Of a stretch of DNA of 64,000 nt, positions 18,311 to 27,306 are shown one piece after another; positions within the stretch are counted from its first letter, which is position 1; each line of letters starts with the position of its first letter. A program made the position numbers and the translations under genes. The notes below the pieces were generated by a model. The model saw only the letters and a program-made list of their open reading frames with translations, ran no database searches and was not told the DNA's origin. This DNA comes from Mycobacterium gordonae. GTDB taxonomy: Bacteria > Actinomycetota > Actinomycetes > Mycobacteriales > Mycobacteriaceae. The stretch spans positions 6,480,739 through 6,544,738 of the forward strand of contig NZ_CP070973.1 of NCBI RefSeq assembly GCF_017086405.1, written 5' to 3'.

Positions 18311-18610
18311 TCAGGAGGTGCACTGATTGGCCAGTGTGATCAGCGCCTGCCGGACGTCCGGGTGCCGATTCAGATAGTCGACCAGGTTGGTGCCCGAACC
18401 CGACGCCTCGGACCGCGCCGTGATGTCGGCTTTCACGTCAGGATGACGGTCGAGGTAGCCCTGGACCTGCTCAGATGCCGTCTGCCCGAACGTGGTGTTG
18501 CACTGTTGCCCAGGATCCGCGCCGGCCGCGGGCATCGCTATGAGTCCCGCGCCTAGCGCTCCCAGTAGGCCGGCGCACAGTCCGCGGGCGATCTTGAAAG
18601 TCACAGCCAT
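18311..18610 (-). CDS. Hemophore-related secreted protein
   Basis: A 99-residue precursor with a clear signal peptide (LCAGLLGALGAGLIAMPAAGA, cleavage after AGA near residue 31). The mature part carries the hemophore-family pattern: an early cysteine, HPDV twice (YLDRHPDVKAD and YLNRHPDVRQ), and a cysteine three residues from the end that could pair with the first. Relatives such as Rv0203 bind heme outside the cell. ATG 18610 is preceded by AAAGGAG. It is divergent from the Mtb12-like gene. The pair replaces the PPE61 region that I recall for M. tuberculosis, so this looks like an insertion or exchange. Confidence 0.82.
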   Translation of the reverse strand: MAVTFKIARGLCAGLLGALGAGLIAMPAAGADPGQQCNTTFGQTASEQVQGYLDRHPDVKADITARSEASGSGTNLVDYLNRHPDVRQALITLANQCTS

Positions 18611-18772
18611 CGGATTGCTCCTTTGCTTGCGAATACGTCTTCATCGAGACTACGCGCACGGTCTGCTAACGGCGACGGGTCAATAGCGTCCAGTTATCGA
18701 TGAATGCACAATCCCGATCGACTAATGGCGGGCAACGCTCTTTACTGGGATCTCCTGAAAGGATGAGATCTA

Positions 18773-19276
18773 ATGCAATTCGGAGTCAAATGCGCGATTA
18801 CCGTCACCGCGATCGGTGTGGCCGCCACCGGAGTCACGCTCCTGTCGCCGCCGCATCCCTTGCGCCCCACCGTCAGCCCCGTTGCGTTCCAGGCCCCGCT
18901 CCCGCTTGCCCCACTGTCAGCGGTGCCCAGCCAGGTTCAGCTCCTTGACCTGCTCAACGGCTTTGCCAGTCCAACCGACTTCTCGGGCAAGGGTGACCTG
19001 GTTCAAGGCGGTCTGACCGGCTGGCAGATCTATCAGGCGGACCTCGCCATGAACAAGGCTCAATTCTGGGGTCTGGTGCCCTTCACGTTCGGGGTGACCG
19101 ATATTGCGCCGGCCGGACCAAATACTGCGACGGCTGAAGTCTCGACGTGGGGCCCTCGTTCCGGGGCAACTACGCGTTCACTCACCTTTGTCAACGATGG
19201 CGGCTGGAAAATCTCGAACGCTTCTGCCGGGGAATTGCTGTACGGGCTGGAAGTTCTCACGAACAACTACCTCTGA
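18773..19276 (+). CDS. Mtb12/CFP-2-like secreted antigen
   Basis: A 167-residue protein with an N-terminal signal or anchor segment (CAITVTAIGVAATGVTLL). The mature part follows the low-molecular-weight antigen Mtb12 (Rv2376c) layout: APLPL, then KGDLVQGGL, FGVTDIAPAG, TATAEVSTWGP and FVNDGGWKISNASAGELL. Mtb12 has an NTF2-like fold and is a secreted T-cell antigen; its biochemical role is unknown. ATG 18773 follows GAAAGGATGAG. The 162 bases between it and the hemophore-like gene should hold both promoters. It converges on the PPE gene, with 11 bases between the stops. Confidence 0.85.
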   Translation: MQFGVKCAITVTAIGVAATGVTLLSPPHPLRPTVSPVAFQAPLPLAPLSAVPSQVQLLDLLNGFASPTDFSGKGDLVQGGLTGWQIYQADLAMNKAQFWGLVPFTFGVTDIAPAGPNTATAEVSTWGPRSGATTRSLTFVNDGGWKISNASAGELLYGLEVLTNNYL

Positions 19277-19287
19277 TCGGTGCGGCA

Positions 19288-21060
19288 TCAGCGACCGAAG
19301 CCGGACTGCTCATTGCCCTTGTTGAAGGCGCCGGAAGAAGTGGAGCCTGAGCTGAAGAACCCAGAACTGAGGGTGCCCGCAAGAGCAATGCCCGCGACGT
19401 TCGAGCCTTGGTTACCGATGCCGGCGGCGCCCTGCGCGCTCGCCATGTTGAAGTATCCGAAGGTGGTGTCCCCAGCGTTTAGGAAGCCAGAGTGGAGGTT
19501 GGGTCCGCTGTTGAAGAAGCCGGAGTTGCCCGAGCCGGTGTTGCCGATACCGGAGTTCGGCCCGGGTGCGGTGCCGATGAGACCGGCGCCCGTATTGAGT
19601 GTGCCCGCGTTGAATATGCCGGTATTGGTGGCGCCGGAGTTGGCCCATCCGGTGTTGGCGGCCCCAGAGTTGAAGTCACCGGTGTTGTAGTAGCCGCCGT
19701 TGAAGTTGCCGGCGTTGAAGATGCCCGCATTGGAGTTCCCGAAATTCAGATAACCGCTATTCCCGAAGCCGGTGTTGTACAGCCCACTGTTCCCGGCACC
19801 GGTGTTCAGCGCGCCACCGTTTCCGAAACCGGTGTTCAAGCCGCCCGAGTTGCCAAAGCCTGTGTTATGGCCACCCGGAAGGCTGCCTATAGCCGATCCC
19901 GAGTTACCTATGCCGACGTTCGCCGTCGTCGAGTTGCCGATGCCGAAGTTTCCGTCTCCGGAGTTGAAGAAACCGATGTTATTGTTTCCTGAGTTGAACA
20001 GGCCGATGTTTCCACTTCCGGAGTTCAAGGCGCCGAAGCCGACCTGGTTGTTTCCGGTGAGCCCGATACCGATGTTGTTATTGCCGGTGTTTCCGAACCC
20101 GAGGTTGCCGATACCGGAGTTACCGAAGCCCCGATTGTTCGCACCGTTATTTCCGGCGCCGAGGTTTGATATGCCGGTATTGCCGAGCCCCACATTGCCT
20201 AGGCCGGTGTTCCCGAACCCGTTATTTGAGTCGCCGAAGTTGCCGCTGCCGACATTGTTATTGCCGAAGTTACCGTTACCGAAATTGCCAGAACCTTTGA
20301 CACCAATAAACCCATTACCGAAGCCAAAATTGGAGTCACCGAAGTTTCCGCCGCCGACATTGTTGTTGCCGAAGTTGCCGCTGCCGATGTTCCCATTGCT
20401 GGTCTCGGGGGCAAGGGTCGTACCGTTGCCGCTGCCGAAGTTATTGTTGCCGAAGTTGCCGCTGCCGAAGTTGAGGCTGCCGGTGTTCCCGCTCCCCAGG
20501 TTCGCGTTGCCGATGTTGCCGATCCCCAGGTTCGGCAGATCTTGCAACGCCGCGGCCCACGGCGCCAGCTGGGCCGCCGCCGCCGATGCTCCGGAGTAGT
20601 ACTCGAACATCGCGGTCACATCCTGAGCCCAGAACTCCTCGTAGACTGCCTCGGCCGCCGCGATCGCCGGCGCGTTCAGACCGAACCAGTTCGACCGCAC
20701 TAGCCGCACGAAAACGTCTCGGTTTTCGGCGACCGCAATCGGGTGCACAATCGCCGCGCGAGCGGCCTCGAAAGCACCGGCCACGGCGCGAGCCTGCTCG
20801 GCCGCCCCGGCAGCCTGCGCTGCGGCCGCGTCCAGGAACCCGGCGTAGGGCGTCGCGGCGGCAGCCATCGCCGCAGCCGCCGGACCCTGCCAGGCCTGAT
20901 CGGTCAGACCGGCGGTCACCGAGGCGAACCCGTGTGACGCCGCGGCCAGTTCGTCGGATAGACCCTGCCACGCCGACGCCGCAGACAACATCGGCGGCGA
21001 ACCCGCGCCGACGAACATCCGCAGCGAATTGACCTCTGGCGGCAGTACGGAAAAATTCAC
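19288..21060 (-). CDS. PPE-MPTR protein (PPE62-like position)
   Basis: A 590-residue PPE protein. The N-terminal PPE domain covers about 180 residues, with PPE at residues 7-9 and the WQG turn in QAWQGPAAAAM. It is followed by a long array of NxGxGNxG pentapeptide-type repeats (MPTR subfamily), ending in SGFGR. PPE-MPTR proteins are exported by type VII systems and associate with the cell surface. It occupies the place where I recall PPE62 (Rv3533c) in H37Rv. ATG 21060 is used. Between it and hsaF lie 102 bases with no evident operator. Repeats like these recombine readily, so its length is probably strain-variable. Confidence 0.9.
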   Translation of the reverse strand: MNFSVLPPEVNSLRMFVGAGSPPMLSAASAWQGLSDELAAASHGFASVTAGLTDQAWQGPAAAAMAAAATPYAGFLDAAAAQAAGAAEQARAVAGAFEAARAAIVHPIAVAENRDVFVRLVRSNWFGLNAPAIAAAEAVYEEFWAQDVTAMFEYYSGASAAAAQLAPWAAALQDLPNLGIGNIGNANLGSGNTGSLNFGSGNFGNNNFGSGNGTTLAPETSNGNIGSGNFGNNNVGGGNFGDSNFGFGNGFIGVKGSGNFGNGNFGNNNVGSGNFGDSNNGFGNTGLGNVGLGNTGISNLGAGNNGANNRGFGNSGIGNLGFGNTGNNNIGIGLTGNNQVGFGALNSGSGNIGLFNSGNNNIGFFNSGDGNFGIGNSTTANVGIGNSGSAIGSLPGGHNTGFGNSGGLNTGFGNGGALNTGAGNSGLYNTGFGNSGYLNFGNSNAGIFNAGNFNGGYYNTGDFNSGAANTGWANSGATNTGIFNAGTLNTGAGLIGTAPGPNSGIGNTGSGNSGFFNSGPNLHSGFLNAGDTTFGYFNMASAQGAAGIGNQGSNVAGIALAGTLSSGFFSSGSTSSGAFNKGNEQSGFGR

Positions 21061-21162
21061 AGTCCACGTCCCTTCGCTCGCAACCCGACGATGCGACGCA
21101 AGGAACGCTATGACAATTCGGTTATGGAGTAAGGGTTTTCACGAAATTCGACGCCAGGGAAT

Positions 21163-22218
21163 TCAACTCGTCGCGGCGGCGCCACTCTCCTGCTCGCGCT
21201 TGATTTCCAGAGCGATATCGATCAGCTGGTCTTCCTGGCCGCCGATCAGCTTGCGCTGGCCCGCCCGGTGCAACAGCTGGTGAGCCGGGACGCCGTAACG
21301 CTCGGACTGGCGCACCGCGTGCTTGAGGAAGCTCGAGTACACCCCGGAGTAGCCCATGATCAGCGCGTTGCGATCCAGCAGGCACTCGGCCGGCATGGCC
21401 GGGCGCACCACATCTTCGGCGGCGTCGGCGATGTCGAAGAAGTCGATGCCGGTCTTGACGCCGATCTTGTCGAACACCCCGATCAGCGCCTCTACCGGCG
21501 CATTACCCGCTCCCGCGCCGAACCGGCGCACGCTGCCGTCGATCTGCTTAGCGCCGGCGCGTACCGCTTCCACCGAGTTGGCCACCCCGAGGCCGAGGTT
21601 CTCGTGCCCGTGGAAACCGACCTGCGCGTCCTCGCCTAATTCGGCCACCAGCGCTGCAACCCGGTCAGCGACGCCGTCGAGCACCAGAGCGCCGGCCGAG
21701 TCCACGACGTAGACGCACTGGCAGCCGGCGTCGGCCATGATGCGGGCCTGCGCGGCCAGTTTCTCCGGTGGAATGGTGTGCGACATCATCAGGAACCCGA
21801 CGGTTTCCAGCCCCAATTCGCGGGCCAGCCCGAAATGCTGAATGGAGACGTCGGCTTCGGTGCAGTGCGTGGCGATACGGCAAATCGAACCGCCATTGTC
21901 CTGCGCCTCTTTGATGTCCTCTTTGGTCCCCACCCCGGGCAGCATCAGAAAGGCGATCTTCGCCTCCTGTGCGGTCTCGGCGGCGAGCTTGATCAACTCC
22001 TGCTCGGGCGTCTTGGAGAATCCGTAGTTGAACGACGAGCCGCCGAGGCCGTCACCGTGGGTCACCTCGATCACCGGCACCCCGGCGGCGTCCAGTGCAG
22101 TCACGATGGTGCGCACCTCGTCCTTGGTGAACTGGTGCCGCTTGTGGTGGGACCCGTCGCGCAGCGACGTGTCGGTGATCCGGACGTCCCACGCACCTTC
22201 GAGAATGTGGCCAGTCAT
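21163..22218 (-). CDS. hsaF: HsaF, 4-hydroxy-2-oxoacid aldolase
   Basis: A 351-residue class II aldolase with the metal-binding TDTSLRDGSHH motif near residue 16 and the metal-ligand pair in GFHGHENLG. It splits 4-hydroxy-2-oxohexanoate from steroid A/B-ring breakdown into pyruvate and propanal. HsaF and HsaG are known to form a channelling complex that passes the aldehyde directly to HsaG. Its ATG overlaps the hsaG stop by 4 bases (ATGA), consistent with matched synthesis of the two subunits. It is the last gene of the hsaE-hsaG-hsaF group. Confidence 0.95.
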   Translation of the reverse strand: MTGHILEGAWDVRITDTSLRDGSHHKRHQFTKDEVRTIVTALDAAGVPVIEVTHGDGLGGSSFNYGFSKTPEQELIKLAAETAQEAKIAFLMLPGVGTKEDIKEAQDNGGSICRIATHCTEADVSIQHFGLARELGLETVGFLMMSHTIPPEKLAAQARIMADAGCQCVYVVDSAGALVLDGVADRVAALVAELGEDAQVGFHGHENLGLGVANSVEAVRAGAKQIDGSVRRFGAGAGNAPVEALIGVFDKIGVKTGIDFFDIADAAEDVVRPAMPAECLLDRNALIMGYSGVYSSFLKHAVRQSERYGVPAHQLLHRAGQRKLIGGQEDQLIDIALEIKREQESGAAATS

Positions 22219-23129
22219 CGTGCGCCTCCAGTCACAGCCAGCGTCTCCTTGGCGATTTCCTCGCCGACCTTGGTCGCGGCCGCCGTCATGATGTCCAGGT
22301 TGCCCGCGTAGGGCGGTAGGTAATCTCCGGCGCCCTCGACCTCGACGAACGTCGTCACCACGTGGTTGCCGCCGTTGACCACCGACGGTTCGTCGAACTG
22401 CGGATCGTTGAGCAGTCGGTATCCGGGCACGTAGGTCTGCACCTCGGCGACCACGTCACGGATGGACTGGGCGATCGCTTCCCGGTCGGCGTCCTCGGGG
22501 ATCGCGCAGAAGATGGTGTCGCGCATGATCATCGGCGGATCCGCCGGGTTCAGAATGATGATCGCCTTGCCGCGGGCCGCCCCACCGATGGTCTGCACGC
22601 CGCGCGAGGTCGTCTTGGTGAACTCGTCGATGTTGGCCCGGGTGCCCGGCCCTGCGGACACCGAAGCCACCGAAGCCACGATCTCGGCGTAAGGCACGTC
22701 GACCACGCGACTCACGGCGTACACGATGGGAATCGTCGCCTGTCCCCCGCAGGTGATCATGTTGACGTTGGGGGCGTCCAGGTGACCGCGCAGGTTCGCC
22801 GGCGGGATCACCGCGGGGCCGACGGCCGCCGGGGTCAGGTCGATGGCCCGGATGCCGGCCGCCTCGTACTTGGGCGCCGCCGCCTTATGGACGTAGGCGC
22901 TGGTCGCTTCGAACACCAGGTCGGGTTTCTCGTCCTGTTCCAAGAGCCAGTCGGCGCCCTTGTGACTGGTCGCCAGCCCGAGCTTGCGCGCCCGCGCCAA
23001 GCCTTCGCTGTCGGGGTCGATGCCCACCATCCAGCGGGGCTCCAGCCAGTCGGATCTCAGCAGCTTGTAAAGCAGATCGGTGCTGATATTGCCCGACCCG
23101 ACGATAGCGACGCTTGCCTTAGCAGGCAT
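22215..23129 (-). CDS. hsaG: HsaG, acylating aldehyde dehydrogenase
   Basis: A 304-residue enzyme with an N-terminal NAD-binding IVGSGNISTDLL and the catalytic cysteine C127 in NMITCGGQATIP. It converts propanal made by HsaF into propionyl-CoA with NAD and CoA. ATG 23129 follows GGAGCG. The preceding gene hsaE ends 68 bases upstream, and this spacer carries a 39-base dispersed repeat (23154-23192). Overlap with hsaF supports the known aldolase-dehydrogenase pairing. Confidence 0.95.
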   Translation of the reverse strand: MPAKASVAIVGSGNISTDLLYKLLRSDWLEPRWMVGIDPDSEGLARARKLGLATSHKGADWLLEQDEKPDLVFEATSAYVHKAAAPKYEAAGIRAIDLTPAAVGPAVIPPANLRGHLDAPNVNMITCGGQATIPIVYAVSRVVDVPYAEIVASVASVSAGPGTRANIDEFTKTTSRGVQTIGGAARGKAIIILNPADPPMIMRDTIFCAIPEDADREAIAQSIRDVVAEVQTYVPGYRLLNDPQFDEPSVVNGGNHVVTTFVEVEGAGDYLPPYAGNLDIMTAAATKVGEEIAKETLAVTGGAR

Positions 23130-23153
23130 GTTAACGCTCCTAACCCTCTGGTC

Positions 23154-23192
23154 GCGACCCGCTTCGCCCGGCTGCGCCGCGCTCGCGATCGC
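23154..23192. repeat. Dispersed GC-rich repeat, copy 1
   Basis: A 39-base sequence starting GCGACCCGC and ending CGCGATCGC lies in the hsaG-hsaE spacer. It differs at 5 positions from 31811-31849, which is inside fadE28. Its palindromic G/C composition could fold. It resembles a short intergenic repeat that I recall from several mycobacterial genomes. Confidence 0.65.
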
Positions 23193-23197
23193 TCCTC

Positions 23198-23983
23198 TTA
23201 TTCAAATGACAGACGAACGGCACCAAGGCCCGCGAAGTCGGCGACGAACTCGTCGCCGGCCCGGGCGTCGACCGCGAAGGTGCACGATCCGGGTAACACG
23301 ATGTCACCCTTTTTTAGCCGTACGCCGAAACTTTCCACCTTGCGGGACAGCCAGGCTACGGCGGTGACCGGATTACCCAGAACGGCGTCGCTGCGGCCTT
23401 CGGCGATCAACTCGCCGTTGCGGGTCAACTTCGCGTCGATAGCCTTGACGTCGACATCGGCCGGCGAAACCCGGGCGGCCCCCAGCACGAAGCCGGCCGA
23501 GGAGGCGTTGTCGGCGATGGTGTCGCAGATCTTGATCTGCCAGTCCTTGATCCGGGTGTCGATGAGCTCGATCGACGGGACCAACGCTTCGGTGGCGGCG
23601 AGCACGTCCTCTTCGGTGCACTCGGCGCCCGGCAGGTCACCGGACAGGATGAAGCCGACCTCGACCTCCACTCGTGGCAGCAGGTACCGCGACGTCTGCA
23701 CCGGCACATCCTCGAAGACCTGCATGTCGTCGAGCAGGTGCCCGTAGTCGGGCTCGTCGACGCCCATCATCTGTTGCATCACCGGCGACGAGAGCCCCAC
23801 CTTGTGGCCTATCACGCGCGCACCCGCGGCCAGCCTGCGGCGGATGTTGAGCAACTGAATCTCGTAGGCGTCGACGACGTCGATGTCGGGGTACGCGGGC
23901 GTCAACGGAGCGATTCCCTCGCGGCTGCGTTCGGCCTGTGCCAGGTCGGCGGCAAGCGCTTCCCGGGTCGCATCACTAAGCAT
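23198..23983 (-). CDS. hsaE: HsaE, 2-hydroxyhexa-2,4-dienoate hydratase
   Basis: A 261-residue member of the 2-oxopent-4-enoate hydratase/decarboxylase family, with GHKVGLSSPVMQQMMGV near residue 60 and VEVEVGFILSGDLPG further on, including metal-ligand glutamates. It hydrates the dienoate from HsaD action to 4-hydroxy-2-oxohexanoate, the substrate of HsaF. ATG 23983 follows GAAGGAAC. The first gene of the hsaE-hsaG-hsaF group, it faces kstD across 72 bases holding one KstR box. Confidence 0.93.
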   Translation of the reverse strand: MLSDATREALAADLAQAERSREGIAPLTPAYPDIDVVDAYEIQLLNIRRRLAAGARVIGHKVGLSSPVMQQMMGVDEPDYGHLLDDMQVFEDVPVQTSRYLLPRVEVEVGFILSGDLPGAECTEEDVLAATEALVPSIELIDTRIKDWQIKICDTIADNASSAGFVLGAARVSPADVDVKAIDAKLTRNGELIAEGRSDAVLGNPVTAVAWLSRKVESFGVRLKKGDIVLPGSCTFAVDARAGDEFVADFAGLGAVRLSFE

Positions 23984-24040
23984 TTACCGAAGTTCCTTCG
24001 TCCGCGTGACCGGGCCAGTAGCGCCCAGCCCGGGCAATTC

Positions 24041-24054
24041 TATAACGTGTTCTA
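24041..24054. promoter_or_regulatory. KstR operator overlapping the kstD -10 element
   Basis: TATAACGTGTTCTA is an exact TnnAACnnGTTnnA match. Its first six bases, TATAAC, are a good -10 hexamer, and the kstD ATG begins only 2 bases after the site. Transcription would then start at or next to the ATG. The same site lies 57 bases upstream of hsaE on the other strand. Confidence 0.88.
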
Positions 24055-24055
24055 C

Positions 24056-25738
24056 ATGACAGCACAGGAGTACGACGTCGTCGTGGTGGGTAGCGGCGGC
24101 GCCGGTATGGTGGCTGCCCTCACCGCCGCGCACCGCGGCCTCTCGACAGTAGTCATAGAGAAGGCTCCGCACTATGGTGGCTCAACCGCCCGCTCGGGCG
24201 GCGGCGTGTGGATCCCGAACAACGAGGTCCTGCGGCGCGACAAAGTGAAGGACACCCCCGAGGCGGCCCGCACCTATCTGCACGGCATCGTCGGCGACGT
24301 TGTCGAGCCCGTACGCATCGACACCTACCTGGAGCGCGGGCCCGAAATGCTCTCGTTCGTGCTGAAGCACACGCCGCTGAAGATGTGCTGGGTGCCGCGT
24401 TACTCCGACTACTACCCGGAGGCGCCGGGTGGGCGCGCCGGCGGCCGGTCGATTGAACCCAAGCCGTTCAACGCCCGCAAACTCGGGGCCGACGAAGCCG
24501 GCCTCGAACCTGCTTACGGCAAGGTGCCGCTCAACGTCGTGGTGATGCAACAGGACTACGTGCGGCTGAACATGCTCAAACGCCACCCCCGCGGTGTGCT
24601 GCGAAGCCTGAAGGTCGGCGGGCGCACCATGTGGGCCAAGGCGACCGGTAAGAACCTGGTCGGCATGGGCCGAGCGTTGATCGGGCCATTGCGAATCGGG
24701 TTGCAGCGCGCCGGAGTCCCGGTCGTCCTCAACACCGCGCTCACCGACCTCTACGTCGAGGACGGTGTGGTGCGCGGTGTGTATGTCCGTGACGCGGGAT
24801 CTCCGGAATCGGCTGAGCCACAGCTGATCCGGGCCCGGCGCGGCGTGATCTTGGCCTCCGGCGGCTTCGAGCACAACGAGCAGATGCGGGTGAAGTACCA
24901 GCGCGCCCCGATCACCACCGAGTGGACGGTGGGCGCCAAGGCAAATACCGGTGACGGCATCGTCGCAGGCGAAAAGCTGGGCGCCGCGCTGGATTTGATG
25001 GAAGACGCGTGGTGGGGTCCGACGGTGCCGCTGGTGGGCGCGCCCTGGTTCGCGCTGTCGGAGCGCAACTCGCCAGGGTCGATCATCGTCAACATGTCCG
25101 GCAGGCGATTCATGAACGAGTCGATGCCCTATGTCGAGGCCTGCCACCACATGTACGGCGGCGAGTACGGCCAGGGCCCCGGCCCGGGCGAGAACATCCC
25201 CGCCTGGCTGGTGTTCGACCAGCAGTACCGGGAGCGCTATATCTTCGCGGGACTGCAGCCCGGGCAACGCATTCCGCGCAGGTGGATGGAATCGGGCGTC
25301 ATCATTCAGGCCGACACTCTGGAAGATCTGGCGACCAAGGCCGGTCTGCCGGTCGACGAATTCACCAAGACCGTGGCGCGTTTCAACGGGTTCGCGCGCT
25401 CCGGGGTGGACGAGGACTTTCACCGCGGCGAGAGCGCTTACGACAAGTACTACGGCGATCCGACCAACAAGCCGAACCCCAACCTCGGCGAGCTCACGCA
25501 TGCGCCGTACTACGCCGCCAAGATGGTGCCCGGCGACCTGGGCACCAAGGGCGGCATTCGCACCGACGTACATGGACGGGCCCTACGCGACGATGGCAGC
25601 ATCATCGAGGGGCTCTACGCCGCAGGCAATGTCAGCGCACCGGTGATGGGACACACCTACCCCGGACCCGGCGGTACCATCGGGCCGGCCATGACGTTCG
25701 GATACCTGGCGGCACTACACATCGCAGGAGCACGCTGA
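24056..25738 (+). CDS. kstD: KstD, 3-ketosteroid delta-1-dehydrogenase
   Basis: FAD enzyme of 560 residues with the dinucleotide-binding VVVVGSGGAGMVAALTAA at the N-terminus, APHYGGSTARSGGG, and the C-terminal FAD segment YPGPGGTIGPAMTFG. It introduces the C1-C2 double bond in ring A, which together with KshA action opens ring B. ATG 24056 gives MTAQEYDVVVVG, matching the known start. The open frame upstream runs over the operator and lacks a plausible start. No room exists for a ribosome-binding site, so a leaderless mRNA is likely. It is followed after one base by chsH3. Confidence 0.95.
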   Translation: MTAQEYDVVVVGSGGAGMVAALTAAHRGLSTVVIEKAPHYGGSTARSGGGVWIPNNEVLRRDKVKDTPEAARTYLHGIVGDVVEPVRIDTYLERGPEMLSFVLKHTPLKMCWVPRYSDYYPEAPGGRAGGRSIEPKPFNARKLGADEAGLEPAYGKVPLNVVVMQQDYVRLNMLKRHPRGVLRSLKVGGRTMWAKATGKNLVGMGRALIGPLRIGLQRAGVPVVLNTALTDLYVEDGVVRGVYVRDAGSPESAEPQLIRARRGVILASGGFEHNEQMRVKYQRAPITTEWTVGAKANTGDGIVAGEKLGAALDLMEDAWWGPTVPLVGAPWFALSERNSPGSIIVNMSGRRFMNESMPYVEACHHMYGGEYGQGPGPGENIPAWLVFDQQYRERYIFAGLQPGQRIPRRWMESGVIIQADTLEDLATKAGLPVDEFTKTVARFNGFARSGVDEDFHRGESAYDKYYGDPTNKPNPNLGELTHAPYYAAKMVPGDLGTKGGIRTDVHGRALRDDGSIIEGLYAAGNVSAPVMGHTYPGPGGTIGPAMTFGYLAALHIAGAR

Positions 25739-25739
25739 A

Positions 25740-26600
25740 ATGCCGATCGACGTCGAAGTCGCACTCGCCGCGGAACTGGATCCCATCGAATTCTCCTGGA
25801 CCAGTAGCGATATCCAGCTCTACCACCTCGGCCTGGGCGCCGGCGCCGACCCGATGGATCCGCGGGAGCTGCGCTATCTGGTTGACGACGCGCCGCAGGT
25901 GCTCCCCACCTTCGGCAGCGTGGCGGCCAGCTTCCATCTGACCACGCCGCCCACCGTTCAGTTCCCCGGCATCGACATCGAACTCAGCAGGGTATTGCAC
26001 GCCTCGGAACGGGTGGAAGTACCCGGGCCGCTACCGCCTTCGGGCTCGGGAAAGGCCGTCACCAGGTTCACCGACATCTGGGACAAGGGCAAGGCCGCGG
26101 TGATCTGGAGCGAGACGACGGTGACCGCGCCTTCCGGTGACCTGCTCTGGACGCAGAAGCGGTCCATCTTCGCTCGCGGTGAAGGCGGTTTCGGCGGTGA
26201 GCGGGGGCCCTCGGGTTCGGACGCCGCACCCGAGCGCGCCCCGGATCTCGAGTTGGCGATGCCGATCCTGCCGCAGCAGGCGCTGCTCTATCGCCTGTGC
26301 GGCGACCGCAACCCGCTGCACTCCGATCCCGAATTCGCCGCTGCCGCAGGCTTTCCCCGGCCGATCCTGCACGGCCTGTGCACCTACGGCATGGCGTGCA
26401 AGGCGATCACGGACGCACTGCTGGACGGGGACGCCTCGGCCGTCGCGGCCTACGGCGTGCGCTTCGCGGGCGTGGCCTATCCGGGTGAAACGCTGAAGGT
26501 CAACGTCTGGAAGGAGGACGGCCGCTTCCTGGCCGGCGTCATCGCGCCGGCGCGTGATGATGCGGTGGTGCTCAGCGGCGTCGAGTTGATTCCCGGCTAG
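25740..26600 (+). CDS. chsH3: MaoC-type steroid enoyl-CoA hydratase (ChsH3/Hsd4B, Rv3538)
   Basis: A 286-residue double-hotdog MaoC-like protein. The hydratase-2 motif is visible as DRNPLHSDPEFAAAAGFPRPILHGL at about residues 185-210, with the Asp and His expected to activate water. The M. tuberculosis homologue Rv3538, earlier called hsd4B, has been described as a side-chain enoyl-CoA hydratase (ChsH3), which I state from memory. ATG 25740 begins one base after the kstD stop, so the two are one transcript under the KstR box at 24041. It does not look like a dehydrogenase despite the older name. Confidence 0.85.
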   Translation: MPIDVEVALAAELDPIEFSWTSSDIQLYHLGLGAGADPMDPRELRYLVDDAPQVLPTFGSVAASFHLTTPPTVQFPGIDIELSRVLHASERVEVPGPLPPSGSGKAVTRFTDIWDKGKAAVIWSETTVTAPSGDLLWTQKRSIFARGEGGFGGERGPSGSDAAPERAPDLELAMPILPQQALLYRLCGDRNPLHSDPEFAAAAGFPRPILHGLCTYGMACKAITDALLDGDASAVAAYGVRFAGVAYPGETLKVNVWKEDGRFLAGVIAPARDDAVVLSGVELIPG

Positions 26601-26613
26601 CGCTGGTCATCCC

Positions 26614-27306
26614 TCAGCCCGCCGCGGGCACCGGCTCCATGGTGTCTCGGGCACCGCCGTGCAGATTCTTGGCAGTCGGTGACGTAGACACATCGGCGGG
26701 ATTGGGATAGGTGCCGAACACGCGGTCGGCCGTGCCCGAAGTCGTCACGGTGAACCAGTAATGCTCGTTCTTGTAGTGGTGCAGCCGGTGATCGCGGTAG
26801 ATGGCCCGATACGGCCTCGTCTTGGGCTTGTAGTCGGAGTGGACTAGATAGTGGCACCACTCGTAGACAATGCCCATGCCGGCGTAAACCGTCAGGTAGG
26901 TCAGCCCCAGCCCTGGCCGGGTGAGTTCGGCCAGCGCGCCCGCAAACACCAACGAGAACGGAAGAATCCAGAGCAGTGCTTTCCACGGTATGAAGACGAG
27001 CGCGGCATTGCGTGGATCCGCATGATGAGCACGGTGTTTGCGCGAAAGCAGCGGGTCGATTTTCAGTCGGCCGATGTTGCGGGGGCGCCAGTGCAGTATC
27101 ACCACATGGATGACCCACTCATAGAACGGGAACGTCGCCACCATCAGCGCGGGCAGCAGCGCGTCGGTCCATTGCCAGTCACCGACCACCACCCGCGCTA
27201 CCAGCGCGACGAGAAACGTGGTGCCGATCATCCACGGCGAGGGGTGTTTCCAGAATTCGCGGCCCGCTCGGGCGAGCGTGAGGCCCTTGCGGGCTGCTGT
27301 GGTCAT
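26614..27306 (-). CDS. Membrane fatty-acid-hydroxylase/sterol-desaturase-like di-iron protein
   Basis: A 230-residue integral membrane protein with about four hydrophobic segments and the histidine clusters of the fatty acid hydroxylase superfamily: EWVIHVVILH, RKHRAHH, HYLVHSDY and DHRLHHYKNEHYWF. These should bind two irons for oxygen-dependent hydroxylation or desaturation of a lipid or sterol. ATG 27306 overlaps the GntR stop in ATGA, so the regulator and the enzyme are one two-gene operon. Nothing similar sits here in M. tuberculosis as far as I recall, where PPE63 follows hsd4B. It converges on chsH3 with 13 bases between the stops. Confidence 0.85.
   Translation of the reverse strand: MTTAARKGLTLARAGREFWKHPSPWMIGTTFLVALVARVVVGDWQWTDALLPALMVATFPFYEWVIHVVILHWRPRNIGRLKIDPLLSRKHRAHHADPRNAALVFIPWKALLWILPFSLVFAGALAELTRPGLGLTYLTVYAGMGIVYEWCHYLVHSDYKPKTRPYRAIYRDHRLHHYKNEHYWFTVTTSGTADRVFGTYPNPADVSTSPTAKNLHGGARDTMEPVPAAG

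Noticed and set aside
19288..21060. Short-period repeats considered as CRISPR or VNTR
   Set aside because: They are coding MPTR pentapeptide repeats in a PPE gene.
24182..25573. 463-codon minus-strand frame over kstD
   Set aside because: It is antisense to kstD with VGARRH-type composition and no recognisable domain.
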